In this document: positions 13,033 through 19,431 of the stretch, one piece after another
How positions within the stretch are numbered: position 1 is the first letter of the stretch
Layout of the letters: the number at the start of each line of letters is the position of its first letter
Source of the DNA: Thermocaproicibacter sp002397355
GTDB taxonomy: Bacteria; Bacillota; Clostridia; Oscillospirales; Acutalibacteraceae
Direction: 5' to 3'
Assembly: GCA_036830905.1 (NCBI GenBank)
Contig: DAISNS010000016.1
Span: 1 to 26,260 of the forward strand
DNA length: 26,260 nt
Position numbers and translations under genes: made by a program
The notes under the pieces: model-generated
The model's input: the letters and a program-made list of their open reading frames with translations, nothing else
The model's database searches: none
Told to the model about the DNA's origin: nothing

Positions 13033-14664
13033 ATGGCAAAAGAGATTGTATACGGCGAAGAGGCCAGAAAAGCTCTTCTGGACGGCGTCAACAAGCTCGC
13101 CGACACGGTGAAGATCACCCTCGGCCCGAAAGGCCGCAATGTCGTGCTCGACAAGAAGTACGGCGCTCCGCTCATCACGAACGACGGCGTGACCATCGCG
13201 AAGGAGATCGAACTGGACAACCCGTTCGAAAACATGGGCGCGCAGCTTGTCAAGGAAGTCGCCACGAAGACGAACGACGTCGCCGGCGACGGCACCACGA
13301 CCGCCACGCTGCTCGCGCAGGCCCTGATCCGCGAAGGCATGAAGAACGTCGCGGCCGGAGCGAACCCGATGGCTTTGAAGAACGGCATCAAGGACGCCGT
13401 CAACAAGGCTGTGGAAGGTTTGAAAAAGAACTCCAAAAAGGTTTCCGGCCCGGACGACATTGCCCGCGTCGCGTCGATCTCCGCTTCCGACGAATCCATC
13501 GGCAAGCTGATCGCAGAGGCGATGTCCAAGGTCACGGCCGACGGCGTGATCACCGTGGAGGAGTCCAAGACGGCGGAGACTTACTCCGAAGTCGTGGAAG
13601 GCATGATGTTCGACCGCGGCTATGTTTCTCCCTATATGGTCACGGATACCGAGAAGATGGAGGCCGACATCGACGACGCCTACCTCCTCATCACCGACAA
13701 GAAGATTTCCAACGTGCAGGAGATCCTGCCCCTTCTGGAAAAGATCGTGCAGTCCGGCAAGAAGCTCGTCATCATCGCCGAGGACATCGAAGGCGAAGCC
13801 CTCAGCACCCTCATCCTGAACAAGCTGCGCGGAACCTTTACCTGCGTGGGCGTCAAGGCGCCCGGCTTCGGCGACAGGCGCAAGGAAATGCTGCAGGATA
13901 TCGCCATCCTTACCGGCGGCCAGGTCATTTCCTCCGAGCTCGGCCTCGAGCTGAAGGACGCTACGATGGACCAGCTCGGCCATGCCCGCCAGGTGAAGGT
14001 CGACAAGGAGAACACCATCATCGTGGACGGCTTCGGCGACAAGAAGCACATCAAGGACCGCGTCGCCCAGATCCGCGCCCAGATTGAAAAGACGACCTCC
14101 GACTTCGACAAGGAGAAGCTGCAGGAGCGCCTCGCGAAGCTCTCCGGCGGCGTTGCGGTCATCAAGGTCGGTGCCGCGACCGAAACCGAAATGAAGGAAA
14201 AGAAGATGCGCGTGGAGGATGCTCTCGCCGCGACGAAGGCCGCGGTGGAGGAAGGCATCATCGCCGGCGGCGGCGTGGCTCTGATCAACACCATCCCCGC
14301 AGTTGAGGAACTGGTGAAGAGCACCGAGGGTGACGAGCGTACCGGCGCGAAGATCGTCCGCCGCGCTCTGGAAGAACCGCTGCGTCAGATTGCCACAAAC
14401 GCCGGCTTGGAAGGTTCCATCATCATCAACGCCATCAAGACGTCCGGAAAGACCGGCTACGGCTACAACTTCGCTACGGACACCTATGGCGACATGATCG
14501 AGTCCGGCGTCGTCGACCCGACGAAGGTGGCCCGCTCCGCCCTGCAGAACGCCGCTTCCGTCGCCGCGATGGCCCTCACCACGGAGTCTCTCGTGGCTGA
14601 CAAGAAAGAACCCAATCCGCCGGCGGCTCCCGCAGCTCCGGCCGGTGCGGAAGGCATGTATTAA
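13033..14664 (+). CDS. groEL: Chaperonin GroEL
   Basis: A 543-residue 60-kDa chaperonin forming the ATP-dependent double ring. Characteristic sequence is present throughout: KITLGPKGRNVVLDK and the nucleotide motif DVAGDGTTTATLLAQ, the apical-domain stretch TDKKISNVQEILPLLE, and GIIAGGGVALI near the C-terminus. The tail is Pro/Ala-rich and ends GAEGMY, so the usual repeated GGM motif is reduced to one degenerate copy. GGAGG lies 10 nt before the ATG. Strong paired hairpins follow the gene. Confidence 0.99.
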   Translation: MAKEIVYGEEARKALLDGVNKLADTVKITLGPKGRNVVLDKKYGAPLITNDGVTIAKEIELDNPFENMGAQLVKEVATKTNDVAGDGTTTATLLAQALIREGMKNVAAGANPMALKNGIKDAVNKAVEGLKKNSKKVSGPDDIARVASISASDESIGKLIAEAMSKVTADGVITVEESKTAETYSEVVEGMMFDRGYVSPYMVTDTEKMEADIDDAYLLITDKKISNVQEILPLLEKIVQSGKKLVIIAEDIEGEALSTLILNKLRGTFTCVGVKAPGFGDRRKEMLQDIAILTGGQVISSELGLELKDATMDQLGHARQVKVDKENTIIVDGFGDKKHIKDRVAQIRAQIEKTTSDFDKEKLQERLAKLSGGVAVIKVGAATETEMKEKKMRVEDALAATKAAVEEGIIAGGGVALINTIPAVEELVKSTEGDERTGAKIVRRALEEPLRQIATNAGLEGSIIINAIKTSGKTGYGYNFATDTYGDMIESGVVDPTKVARSALQNAASVAAMALTTESLVADKKEPNPPAAPAAPAGAEGMY

Positions 14665-14686
14665 TCGTTCCGATCCGTTTTAGGCG

Positions 14687-14728
14687 AAAGGCCGGGCGGG
14701 CGCTTCCCAAAGCGCCCGCCCGGCCTTT
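14687..14728 (+). terminator. 19-bp perfect hairpin terminating groESL
   Basis: A perfect 19-bp stem (14687-14705 with 14710-14728; arm core GGCCGGGCGGGCGCTT) and a 4-nt loop CCCA. Only TTT at the end of the 3' arm serves as a U-tract, so it may act together with the next hairpin. Confidence 0.8.
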
Positions 14729-14738
14729 GCCGTTGTGT

Positions 14739-14767
14739 GAAACGCCCCGGCTTTGCCGGGGCGTTTC
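14739..14767. terminator. Second hairpin, possibly bidirectional
   Basis: GAAACGCCCCGGC (14739-14751) pairs perfectly with GCCGGGGCGTTTC (14755-14767), a 13-bp stem with a TTT loop. It lies between groEL (plus) and the converging minus-strand gene at 14785, and could end both. Confidence 0.65.
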
Positions 14768-14784
14768 GGTTGGAGGCCGCCTTT

Positions 14785-15105
14785 TCAGGCCTCCGCGTCC
14801 GGTATCATCGCGGCGTATTCCCCCGCAACCCAGTCGACCGCGGCGTTCCGTCCGCTTTCGTCCATCGGGAAATCGGCGGAGGCTTCCATTTCGCTTTTTT
14901 CGTAGCAGAATGGACCAAACCAGACTTCGGCCCGGATCAGGAGCTTTTCGGTTCCGTTTTCCGGCTTTTCGGCGGCGGGGGAGAGCCGGTAGCGGAATTC
15001 CCGCCTGCCCGGGTTGTTCACGCTGCCTGTGAAGTCGTTTTTGTTTTTAAAATAGAGCAATTCCGGGATTAGCCCCTGCGCGTGCCAGTCGATTTCAGCG
15101 ATCAT
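14785..15105 (-). CDS. Small conserved-looking protein, unknown function
   Basis: A 106-residue protein on the minus strand, starting MIAEIDWHAQGLIPELLYFKNKNDFTG and ending VAGEYAAMIPDAEA. The composition is acidic and aromatic (many E, W, F, Y), soluble, with no signal or membrane segment. I do not recognise a family. The support for a real gene is external: GGAGGG lies 6 nt upstream of the ATG and a near-consensus sigma-A promoter (15151-15179) precedes it, with a short GCGCGG/CCGCGC hairpin in the leader. The gene converges on groEL and shares the hairpin region with it. Confidence 0.8.
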   Translation of the reverse strand: MIAEIDWHAQGLIPELLYFKNKNDFTGSVNNPGRREFRYRLSPAAEKPENGTEKLLIRAEVWFGPFCYEKSEMEASADFPMDESGRNAAVDWVAGEYAAMIPDAEA

Positions 15106-15150
15106 TCTTTTCCCTCCGCCGCGCGGAAACCGCGCTTTTCTCTGGGGTTT

Positions 15151-15179
15151 ATCATAGCAGGCTTTACCGGCCCGGTCAA
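15151..15179 (-). promoter_or_regulatory. Sigma-A promoter of the minus-strand small gene
   Basis: Read on the minus strand: TTGACC (15179-15174), 17 nt, TATGAT (15156-15151). Predicted start near 15144, a ~39-nt leader. Confidence 0.75.
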
Positions 15180-15188
15180 GACGGACGC

Positions 15189-15218
15189 AAAAAGGCCTCC
15201 TGCCGGCTGGCGGGAGGC
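15189..15218 (-). terminator. Terminator for the VOC gene
   Basis: On the minus strand GCCTCCCGCC pairs with GGCAGGAGGC (one G-U, 10 bp, 4-nt loop) and is followed by CTTTTTG. It lies about 155 bp after the VOC gene. On plus, TGCTTTTT follows the stem as well, so it might work both ways. Confidence 0.7.
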
Positions 15219-15371
15219 TGTGCTTTTTATATTGAGCGAACGGATGATTACGAACCGGATCCCTTTCGGAGCATGCTTTCCCCCCGGCAGCATGATCGCC
15301 ATGGCCATGCTGTCCTGTTCATGCGTCCGGCCGGCGCTCCGGGCCGCTGAGACGCAAACTGCCGAAACCTC
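15219..15371. other. Intergenic stretch without a supported gene
   Basis: Open frames here are short or overlap the VOC gene antisense, without ribosome sites. I see no recognisable motif. It is probably the 3' untranslated region of the VOC gene. Confidence 0.5.
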
Positions 15372-15758
15372 TTATATTTCTGTATTGATAACAGCTTCAA
15401 TATAGTAACCTTCCGGGTCCGTTACATAAGCCGCATAGTAAGATGGTCCGTATTCGGGATGCAGCGCTGGCGGCAACTCCCCAACTCCACCATGCTTTAA
15501 AGCGGCAGCATAGAATAGGTCGACCTGCTCGCGGGATTCTGCTGAAAAAGCCAAATGGAATCCCTCTTGCGGTATGGCCAGAGTACCCTTAACCAGCATG
15601 ATTGCAAATTTATCCCCCTCGCCTTCCACACCATACCCTACTGCGGTCGCGTCCGTCCATACCCTCACGAAACCAAGGCAACCCAAAACGGCGTCATAGA
15701 AATCTGCTGCTTTGTCAAGATCTAAAACGCCGAAAGAAATGTGATGGAGCATATGCAT
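15372..15758 (-). CDS. VOC-family (glyoxalase/bleomycin-resistance-like) protein
   Basis: A 128-residue minus-strand protein of the vicinal-oxygen-chelate fold. MLHHISFGVLDLDKAADFYDAVLGCLGF is the first beta-alpha-beta unit with the metal-site His; the second half has FHLAFSAESREQVDLFYAAALKHGG and the closing YAAYVTDPEGYYIEAVINTE, with the conserved terminal Glu ligand. Substrate is unknown. The frame is open 55 codons further upstream, but that part runs antisense through an IS110 remnant; I use ATG 15758 because AAAGGA lies about 12 nt upstream and the fold begins there (15752 and 15770 are alternatives). Codon use is more AT-rich than its neighbours, and it lies beside transposon debris, so recent transfer is plausible. 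Confidence 0.85.
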   Translation of the reverse strand: MHMLHHISFGVLDLDKAADFYDAVLGCLGFVRVWTDATAVGYGVEGEGDKFAIMLVKGTLAIPQEGFHLAFSAESREQVDLFYAAALKHGGVGELPPALHPEYGPSYYAAYVTDPEGYYIEAVINTEI

Positions 15759-15825
15759 AATAAGACTCATTCCTTTCGCTGTGCTCAAGGCACAAACAGT
15801 AATGAAAATGGGCGTAGCCCCTCGA

Positions 15826-15984
15826 ATCGGGATTGTTCCCGGCGGTTTTATCCCCTTCCAGGACGTCCGCATCCTGCGGGAGCTCACGCGGTGCCGCTTC
15901 AAGCTGGTTTCCTGCAAATCCACCGGGAAAAACCGCCATCAAAATGTGTTTACAGTTTGCAATGCCTCCCTTGATGCTGCCGTT
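15826..15984 (+). pseudogene. IS110-family transposase fragment (decayed)
   Basis: Plus-strand translation gives GIVPGGFIPFQDVRILRELT followed by RCRFKLVSCKSTGKNRHQNV and FTVCNASLDAAV. This fits the DEDD N-domain of IS110 transposases, whose pattern is VPGSFIPPxxIRxLRxLxRYRxKLxxxxxEKNRxQN. Catalytic residues from upstream and the C-domain are missing, and a stop follows at 15994. No ribosome site or start. It is antisense to the leader of the VOC gene. A short residue match by eye, not a database hit. Confidence 0.7.
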
Positions 15985-16028
15985 ATCGTGCCATAGACAT
16001 GCCCATTATGCCACAATATGCTTGTTGA

Positions 16029-16058
16029 ATTGTACCACAAAAGCCATGAGCGAATCAA
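16029..16058 (-). promoter_or_regulatory. Promoter candidate for the VOC gene
   Basis: On the minus strand: TTGATT (16058-16053), 18 nt, TACAAT (16034-16029) preceded by TGG (extended -10). If used, the VOC mRNA has a ~265-nt leader running antisense to the IS110 remnant. The promoter may have come with the transposon debris. Confidence 0.5.
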
Positions 16059-16083
16059 CGGTTCTCCGCCTTTTCGTTGAGCT

Positions 16084-16193
16084 TGTCCCAAACTCCGAGG
16101 TATTTCGAAAGCATAGAAATGCTCCGGATATCGCTGAATCATCTACCAGGCTATCCGGAGCTGTCACTTTCAATTTCTACGGACTTTGGGACA
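16084..16193. repeat. Imperfect long inverted repeat (~110 bp), transposon-end-like
   Basis: Three nested complementary segments: GTCCCAAACTCCG (16085-16097) with CGGACTTTGGGAC (16180-16192, one mismatch), TAGAAAT (16114-16120) with ATTTCTA (16173-16179), and GCTCCGGATA (16121-16130) with TATCCGGAGC (16152-16161, perfect). The arms flank a 21-bp centre. It could be a MITE or the joined, oppositely facing ends of IS elements; the IS3-like remnant ends inside the right arm. Confidence 0.6.
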
Positions 16194-16291
16194 GGTGGGG
16201 GTGCGGATAAAATCTTGGACGAAGCACAAAGCCCCAGATTTTGCCTATACTCCAGCGGGCTCATCCCGCCGAGTGAAACCTGGATTCGTTT
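16151..16291 (-). pseudogene. IS3-family transposase C-terminal fragment
   Basis: Minus-strand translation from 16291 gives KRIQVSLGGMSPLEYRQNLG, then a tail ending VPKSVEIESDSSG and TAG at 16153-16151. K-R-I-Q-x-x-L-x-G-x-S-P-x-E-Y-R is the invariant C-terminal signature of IS3/IS150-type OrfB integrases. Everything 5' of it is lost (replaced by the hsp20 terminator region). The tail runs into the inverted repeat at 16084-16193. Confidence 0.7.
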
Positions 16292-16310
16292 TTTCCGTTC
16301 CGCGCAACGC

Positions 16311-16349
16311 AAAGCGCCCCGGCGAAGCTGAAAAGCTTCGCCGGGGCGC
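16311..16349 (-). terminator. Rho-independent terminator of hsp20
   Basis: A perfect 15-bp stem (16349-16335 with 16328-16314 on the minus strand; arm GCGCCCCGGCGAAGC) with a 6-nt loop, followed on the minus strand by TTTGCG. It lies 15 bp after the hsp20 stop. Confidence 0.8.
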
Positions 16350-16363
16350 GGCTGGGAACCGGG

Positions 16364-16831
16364 CTATTTGATTTCGATCAGGTGCTGATTGTCTTCGGGC
16401 AGCTTCTTCGCCTCGCCGCGGGGAAGCTCGATCTTCAGAATACCGTCCTCGAATTTGGCGTTGACTTCTTCCGGCTTGACTTCGTCGCCGACATAGAAGC
16501 TGCGCGCGCAGGAACCGGTGTAACGCTCCTGACGGATATAATGTCCGTCCTTGTCCTTTTCGCCGTTTTCGTGGCTCTTGCATGCCTGGATGGTCAGGTA
16601 GCCGTCTTTCAGGTCGACCTTCACATCCTCTTTCTTAAAGCCCGGGAGGTCGACGGCCAGCTCGTAATTCTTGTCCGTTTCCTTCACGTCCGTCTTCATC
16701 AGGCCCCTCACGTGCTTGCCGAACGGGCTGCGGACTGCGAGCGCCTGATTCATTTCGGGCACGAACGGATCGTCCCAATACGGGGTAAAGAAATCATCGA
16801 ACAGATTTTCACCAAAAATGCTTGGCAACAT
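16364..16831 (-). CDS. hsp20: Hsp20/alpha-crystallin small heat-shock protein
   Basis: A 155-residue minus-strand small heat-shock protein, an ATP-independent holdase. The alpha-crystallin domain runs from about residue 45: MKTDVKETDKNYELAVDLPGFKKEDVKVDLKDGYLTIQA, a loop, then RSFYVGDEVKPEEVNAKFEDGILKIELPR, including the signature A-x-x-x-x-G-x-L. The start is ATG at 16831 (MLPSIFGENLFDDFF) because GGAGGT lies 7 nt before it; an in-frame ATG 15 nt upstream lies before that site. The promoter has a consensus -35/-10 covered by a CIRCE-like operator, so it probably belongs to the same HrcA regulon as groESL 3 kb away. Confidence 0.95.
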   Translation of the reverse strand: MLPSIFGENLFDDFFTPYWDDPFVPEMNQALAVRSPFGKHVRGLMKTDVKETDKNYELAVDLPGFKKEDVKVDLKDGYLTIQACKSHENGEKDKDGHYIRQERYTGSCARSFYVGDEVKPEEVNAKFEDGILKIELPRGEAKKLPEDNQHLIEIK

Positions 16832-16952
16832 AAAGCATACCTCCAATTTTGGCTGCCGGTTTACAACCCGGTGCGTACCATGTATTTTTGCGGCCCTTTT
16901 CGGAAGAGGATTCTGATTTCACTTTTCCGCTTTCCTTTTCGGGCGCAGCTTT

Positions 16953-16980
16953 ATTATAGCACACGATTTGGCACTGTCAA
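16953..16980 (-). promoter_or_regulatory. Consensus sigma-A promoter of hsp20
   Basis: On the minus strand TTGACA (16980-16975) and TATAAT (16958-16953) with a 16-nt spacer, both perfect hexamers. Predicted start near 16946, leaving a ~115-nt leader. Confidence 0.88.
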
Positions 16981-16994
16981 TAGCAGAGTGCTAA
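16968..16994 (-). promoter_or_regulatory. CIRCE-like operator overlapping the hsp20 -35
   Basis: On the minus strand TTAGCACTC, nine bases, then CAGTGCCAA: one half-site perfect, the other with two mismatches, exact N9 spacing. It covers the -35, where HrcA binding would block RNA polymerase. HrcA control is inferred from the match with the groESL site in the same window. Confidence 0.8.
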
Positions 16995-17112
16995 AATTCA
17001 CAATTCGGTAATAATTTTGCGCGGCCCGGAGAGCCGTATAACCCTTCGGGAAGCACAATGACCAAGAGCAAATCCCAGAGGAAAAACGAATGGAAAGCTC
17101 GGACCGATCAAT

Positions 17113-17139
17113 TTGGCAAATTAATAATAAGAGTGCTAA
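17113..17139 (-). promoter_or_regulatory. Second, degenerate CIRCE-like site
   Basis: GAGTGCTAA at 17131-17139 on plus (perfect half) and TTGGCAAAT at 17113-17121, nine bases apart; the left half matches only 5 of 9. It lies ~145 bp upstream of the first operator and has no obvious promoter. It may be an auxiliary site or a decayed duplicate. Confidence 0.4.
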
Positions 17140-17205
17140 AAATGGCCGCGGCCTTTCTTCGGGAGGTGCCGCCGCGGGTGAGGCTTTCCGACCGCGGGAA
17201 AACGG

Positions 17206-17244
17206 AAAAAGGGCCGCCGCGGAACCGCCGTTCCGCAGCAGCCC
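17206..17244 (-). terminator. Rho-independent terminator of the SDR gene
   Basis: On the minus strand GGGCTGCTGCGGAAC pairs with GTTCCGCGGCGGCCC (15 bp, two G-U), 4-nt loop, then TTTTTCCGTTTT. It starts 36 bp after the SDR stop. The rest of the gap from 16995 to 17280 holds this hairpin and the degenerate CIRCE half-site; no gene is supported. Confidence 0.85.
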
Positions 17245-17280
17245 CAGAGGGTTGCAACCGCCTTTTCGATTGGAACCCGG

Positions 17281-18048
17281 TCAGATGGTGGTCCAGCCGC
17301 CGTCGACCTGCAGAAGCTGGCCCGTGGTGTAGCTCGAAAATTCGGAAGCGAAGTAGACCACCGCGGTGTCGAGCTCCCCCGGTTTGCCGATACGGCCCAT
17401 GGGGCAATATGCCTGGATCAGCTTTTTGCCTTCTTCCGTTTCCAGGGCCGAGCTCGTCATCTCGCTCGAAAAATAGGCCGGGCCGATCGCGTTGACGGTG
17501 ATGCCCGTTTTCGCCCATTCGTTCGCGAGGGATTTCGTCAGCATCAGGACGCCGCCCTTGGTTGTGCCGTATGCGGACAGATGGAACCCGGTCATGGAAA
17601 CCGTCGAGTGGATGGAGCCGACGTTGATGATCCTGCCGTAACGCGCGGGGATCATGTATTTCGCCGCTTCGCGGGAGAAGAAATAGACCTGGTTCAGGTT
17701 GGTGTCCATCATCCGGTGCCAGTCCTCGTTTGAAATGTCCGTCGCGGCGTGGAATATGGCCAGGCCCGCGTTGTTAACCAAAATGTCAAGCTTGCCGTAG
17801 TGTTCGACGGTGTCCTTTACGGTGGCGGAGATTTCATCCGGCTTGGTGACGTCGCATTTGTGGATGTAGCATTTGGGGCCGATCGCCTCGATTTCCTTCT
17901 TCACCTTTTCCAGGCGCTCCATGCGGCGGGCGCAAAGGGCGATGTCGGCTCCCTGATTGGCAAGCGCTTTTGCGAACTGCACGCCCAGTCCGGAAGAGCC
18001 TCCCGTTACCAACGCCACTCTCCCCGTCAGATCAAAATAATTCTTCAT
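17281..18048 (-). CDS. Short-chain dehydrogenase/reductase (SDR), gluconate 5-dehydrogenase-like
   Basis: A 255-residue classical SDR. The cofactor motif TGGSSGLG (residues 15-22), NNAG (92-95), the catalytic Ser145, Tyr160 and Lys164 (AYGTTK) and the C-terminal VDGGWTTI are all present. Arg41/Arg42 after the second strand suggests NADPH preference. The overall pattern is near gluconate 5-dehydrogenase and 3-oxoacyl-ACP reductase-like proteins; the substrate is not decided. AGGAGGT lies 5 nt before the ATG. It is a single-gene unit on the minus strand, divergent from pstS, with no sugar or fatty-acid gene nearby to guide function. Confidence 0.93.
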   Translation of the reverse strand: MKNYFDLTGRVALVTGGSSGLGVQFAKALANQGADIALCARRMERLEKVKKEIEAIGPKCYIHKCDVTKPDEISATVKDTVEHYGKLDILVNNAGLAIFHAATDISNEDWHRMMDTNLNQVYFFSREAAKYMIPARYGRIINVGSIHSTVSMTGFHLSAYGTTKGGVLMLTKSLANEWAKTGITVNAIGPAYFSSEMTSSALETEEGKKLIQAYCPMGRIGKPGELDTAVVYFASEFSSYTTGQLLQVDGGWTTI

Positions 18049-18096
18049 CGTTTACCTCCTGATATTTCCGGCTGAAACAGCCTGCTTGTCCAAACA

Positions 18097-18124
18097 ATTC
18101 TATCATAATATATTGATGGGGCAA
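18097..18124 (-). promoter_or_regulatory. Candidate promoter of the SDR gene
   Basis: On the minus strand TTGCCC (18124-18119), 16 nt, TAGAAT (18102-18097). A small GGCTG/CAGCC hairpin (18070-18082) lies in the leader, just before the ribosome site. Confidence 0.45.
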
Positions 18125-18137
18125 AAGAAATAGATTT

Positions 18138-18281
18138 TCATAAGATTGTTAGCTTTGTAACGAAATTTCATAATAGTCACAAAATAAGGTCATAATAATC
18201 ATGCAACGTGCACATGACCGAAAATCGGATGCGTGACGCGCCGTTTCCCACTTTACGTAAATTTTACATCCTTCATATGAT
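18138..18281 (+). promoter_or_regulatory. pst promoter with Pho-box-like direct repeats
   Basis: A TATGAT -10 at 18276-18281 follows TTTACG (18252-18257) and TTTACA (18263-18268), exactly 11 nt apart across the -35 region, as PhoP boxes are. Further up, TCATAATAGTCA (18168) and TCATAATAATCA (18190) are 22 nt apart, and a third TCATAA lies at 18138. Such helical-phase repeats are typical of PhoB/PhoP sites; the regulator is encoded at 22746. Predicted start near 18288. Confidence 0.6.
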
Positions 18282-18360
18282 TCGGTGCTTTCACGTTTCA
18301 CGGAATGGGACTACAGTAGTAGCAGAAATGATATTGAGACACGATAAAGGAGAGAGAAAG

Positions 18361-19308
18361 ATGAGAAAAACAAGAATGTTTTTCCTGCCGTTGCTGGCTG
18401 TGCTGGTGGCAGCCACATCCCTTGCGGGGTGTTCCAACACGGAGCCGGCCGCCTCGTCTTCCGGGGCGCCCGCTTCGTCCGCCGAATCGGCAGCCGCCTC
18501 CGGATCCACACCCGCCTCTTCCGTTTCCGGCCAGATCACCTGCGCCGGCTCTTCGGCGCTGCAGCCCCTGGTTCAGGCGGCGGCGGACAGCTTCAAGGAG
18601 AAGAATCCGGACGTTTCCATCATGGTAAACGCCGGCGGTTCCGGGCAGGGCCTGCAGAATATTGTGGATAAGACCGTCGACATCGGCAACTCCGACCTTT
18701 TTGCCGAAGAAAAGCTCGGCGCGGACAAGCTGACCGGGCTGGTGGACCACATCGTGTGCGTCGTCGGCGTTGCGGCGGTTGTGAACCCGAAGGTCAATGT
18801 GGAAAGCGTCACGAAGCAGCAGCTGATCGACATTTTTTCAGGGAAGATCAAGAACTGGAAGGAAATCGGGGGGAACGACCAGAAGATCGTTATCATCAAC
18901 CGCCCCGCCTCTTCCGGAACCCGCGCGCTGTTCAAGCAGTATGCGCTGGATGGAAAAGATGAAGCCACCGGCATCGCCCTGACGGAAGACAACTCCGGCA
19001 TCCTGAAGCAGAATGTGGCGCAGACGGCGGGCGCGATCGCCTACCTTGCTTTCTCCTACCTGACGGACGACATGGTGAAGGCCCTTTCCATCGAGGGCGT
19101 AAAGCCGACCTACGACAACATCTACAGCGGAAAATACGGCGTGTGGGGCTACGAGCACATGTATACCAACGGGGAGCCGACCGGCGCGGTCAAAGCGTTC
19201 CTCGACTACATCCAGAGCCCCGACTGCGAAAAGATCATCACGGATAAAGGGTATGGGCTTTCCGGCAAAATGACGGTCAAGCGCGATGCGCCGGCTCCTA
19301 AAAAATGA
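18361..19308 (+). CDS. pstS: Phosphate ABC transporter substrate-binding lipoprotein PstS
   Basis: A 315-residue secreted phosphate-binding lipoprotein. A basic N-terminus and hydrophobic core (MFFLPLLAVLVAATS) lead to the lipobox LAGC (Cys24). A Ser/Ala/Pro linker of about 35 residues follows, then the binding fold: ITCAGSSALQPLVQAAADSF, NAGGSGQGLQNI, VDIGNSDLFAEE, and RPASSGTRALFKQYAL, the phosphate-contacting loops. The ATG at 18361 has AAAGGAG 8 nt upstream and begins the signal peptide; the frame is open 51 codons further up but crosses the promoter. It heads the pstSCAB-phoU-phoPR cluster, and a hairpin after it could raise PstS over the membrane subunits. Confidence 0.97.
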   Translation: MRKTRMFFLPLLAVLVAATSLAGCSNTEPAASSSGAPASSAESAAASGSTPASSVSGQITCAGSSALQPLVQAAADSFKEKNPDVSIMVNAGGSGQGLQNIVDKTVDIGNSDLFAEEKLGADKLTGLVDHIVCVVGVAAVVNPKVNVESVTKQQLIDIFSGKIKNWKEIGGNDQKIVIINRPASSGTRALFKQYALDGKDEATGIALTEDNSGILKQNVAQTAGAIAYLAFSYLTDDMVKALSIEGVKPTYDNIYSGKYGVWGYEHMYTNGEPTGAVKAFLDYIQSPDCEKIITDKGYGLSGKMTVKRDAPAPKK

Positions 19309-19355
19309 GTATGAGTCTTTCCCTCATCTCCTGTAAAACTTATCGGCAATCCCTG

Positions 19356-19397
19356 CGGCAAGAATTCCGCCAAACGGCGGAGTTCTTTTGCCGTTTT
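19356..19397 (+). terminator. Intercistronic hairpin between pstS and pstC
   Basis: CGGCAAGAATTCCGCC (19356-19371) pairs with the segment 19376-19393 (ends TTTTGCCG), with a small bulge, 4-nt loop, then TTTTG. Weak U-tract: probably partial termination or 3' protection, giving more pstS mRNA than pstCAB mRNA, as common in binding-protein operons. Confidence 0.65.
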
Positions 19398-19431
19398 GCG
19401 GAGCCGACCACTTTTATGTAAGGATGTTGTC

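Noticed and set aside
15102..15308. Short minus-strand frame before the small gene at 14785
   Set aside because: It covers the terminator and promoter region between the two minus-strand genes, with no supported start.
17058..17495. Open plus-strand frame between hsp20 and the SDR gene
   Set aside because: It overlaps the SDR gene antisense and the terminator; no ribosome site and a low-complexity Arg/Pro product.
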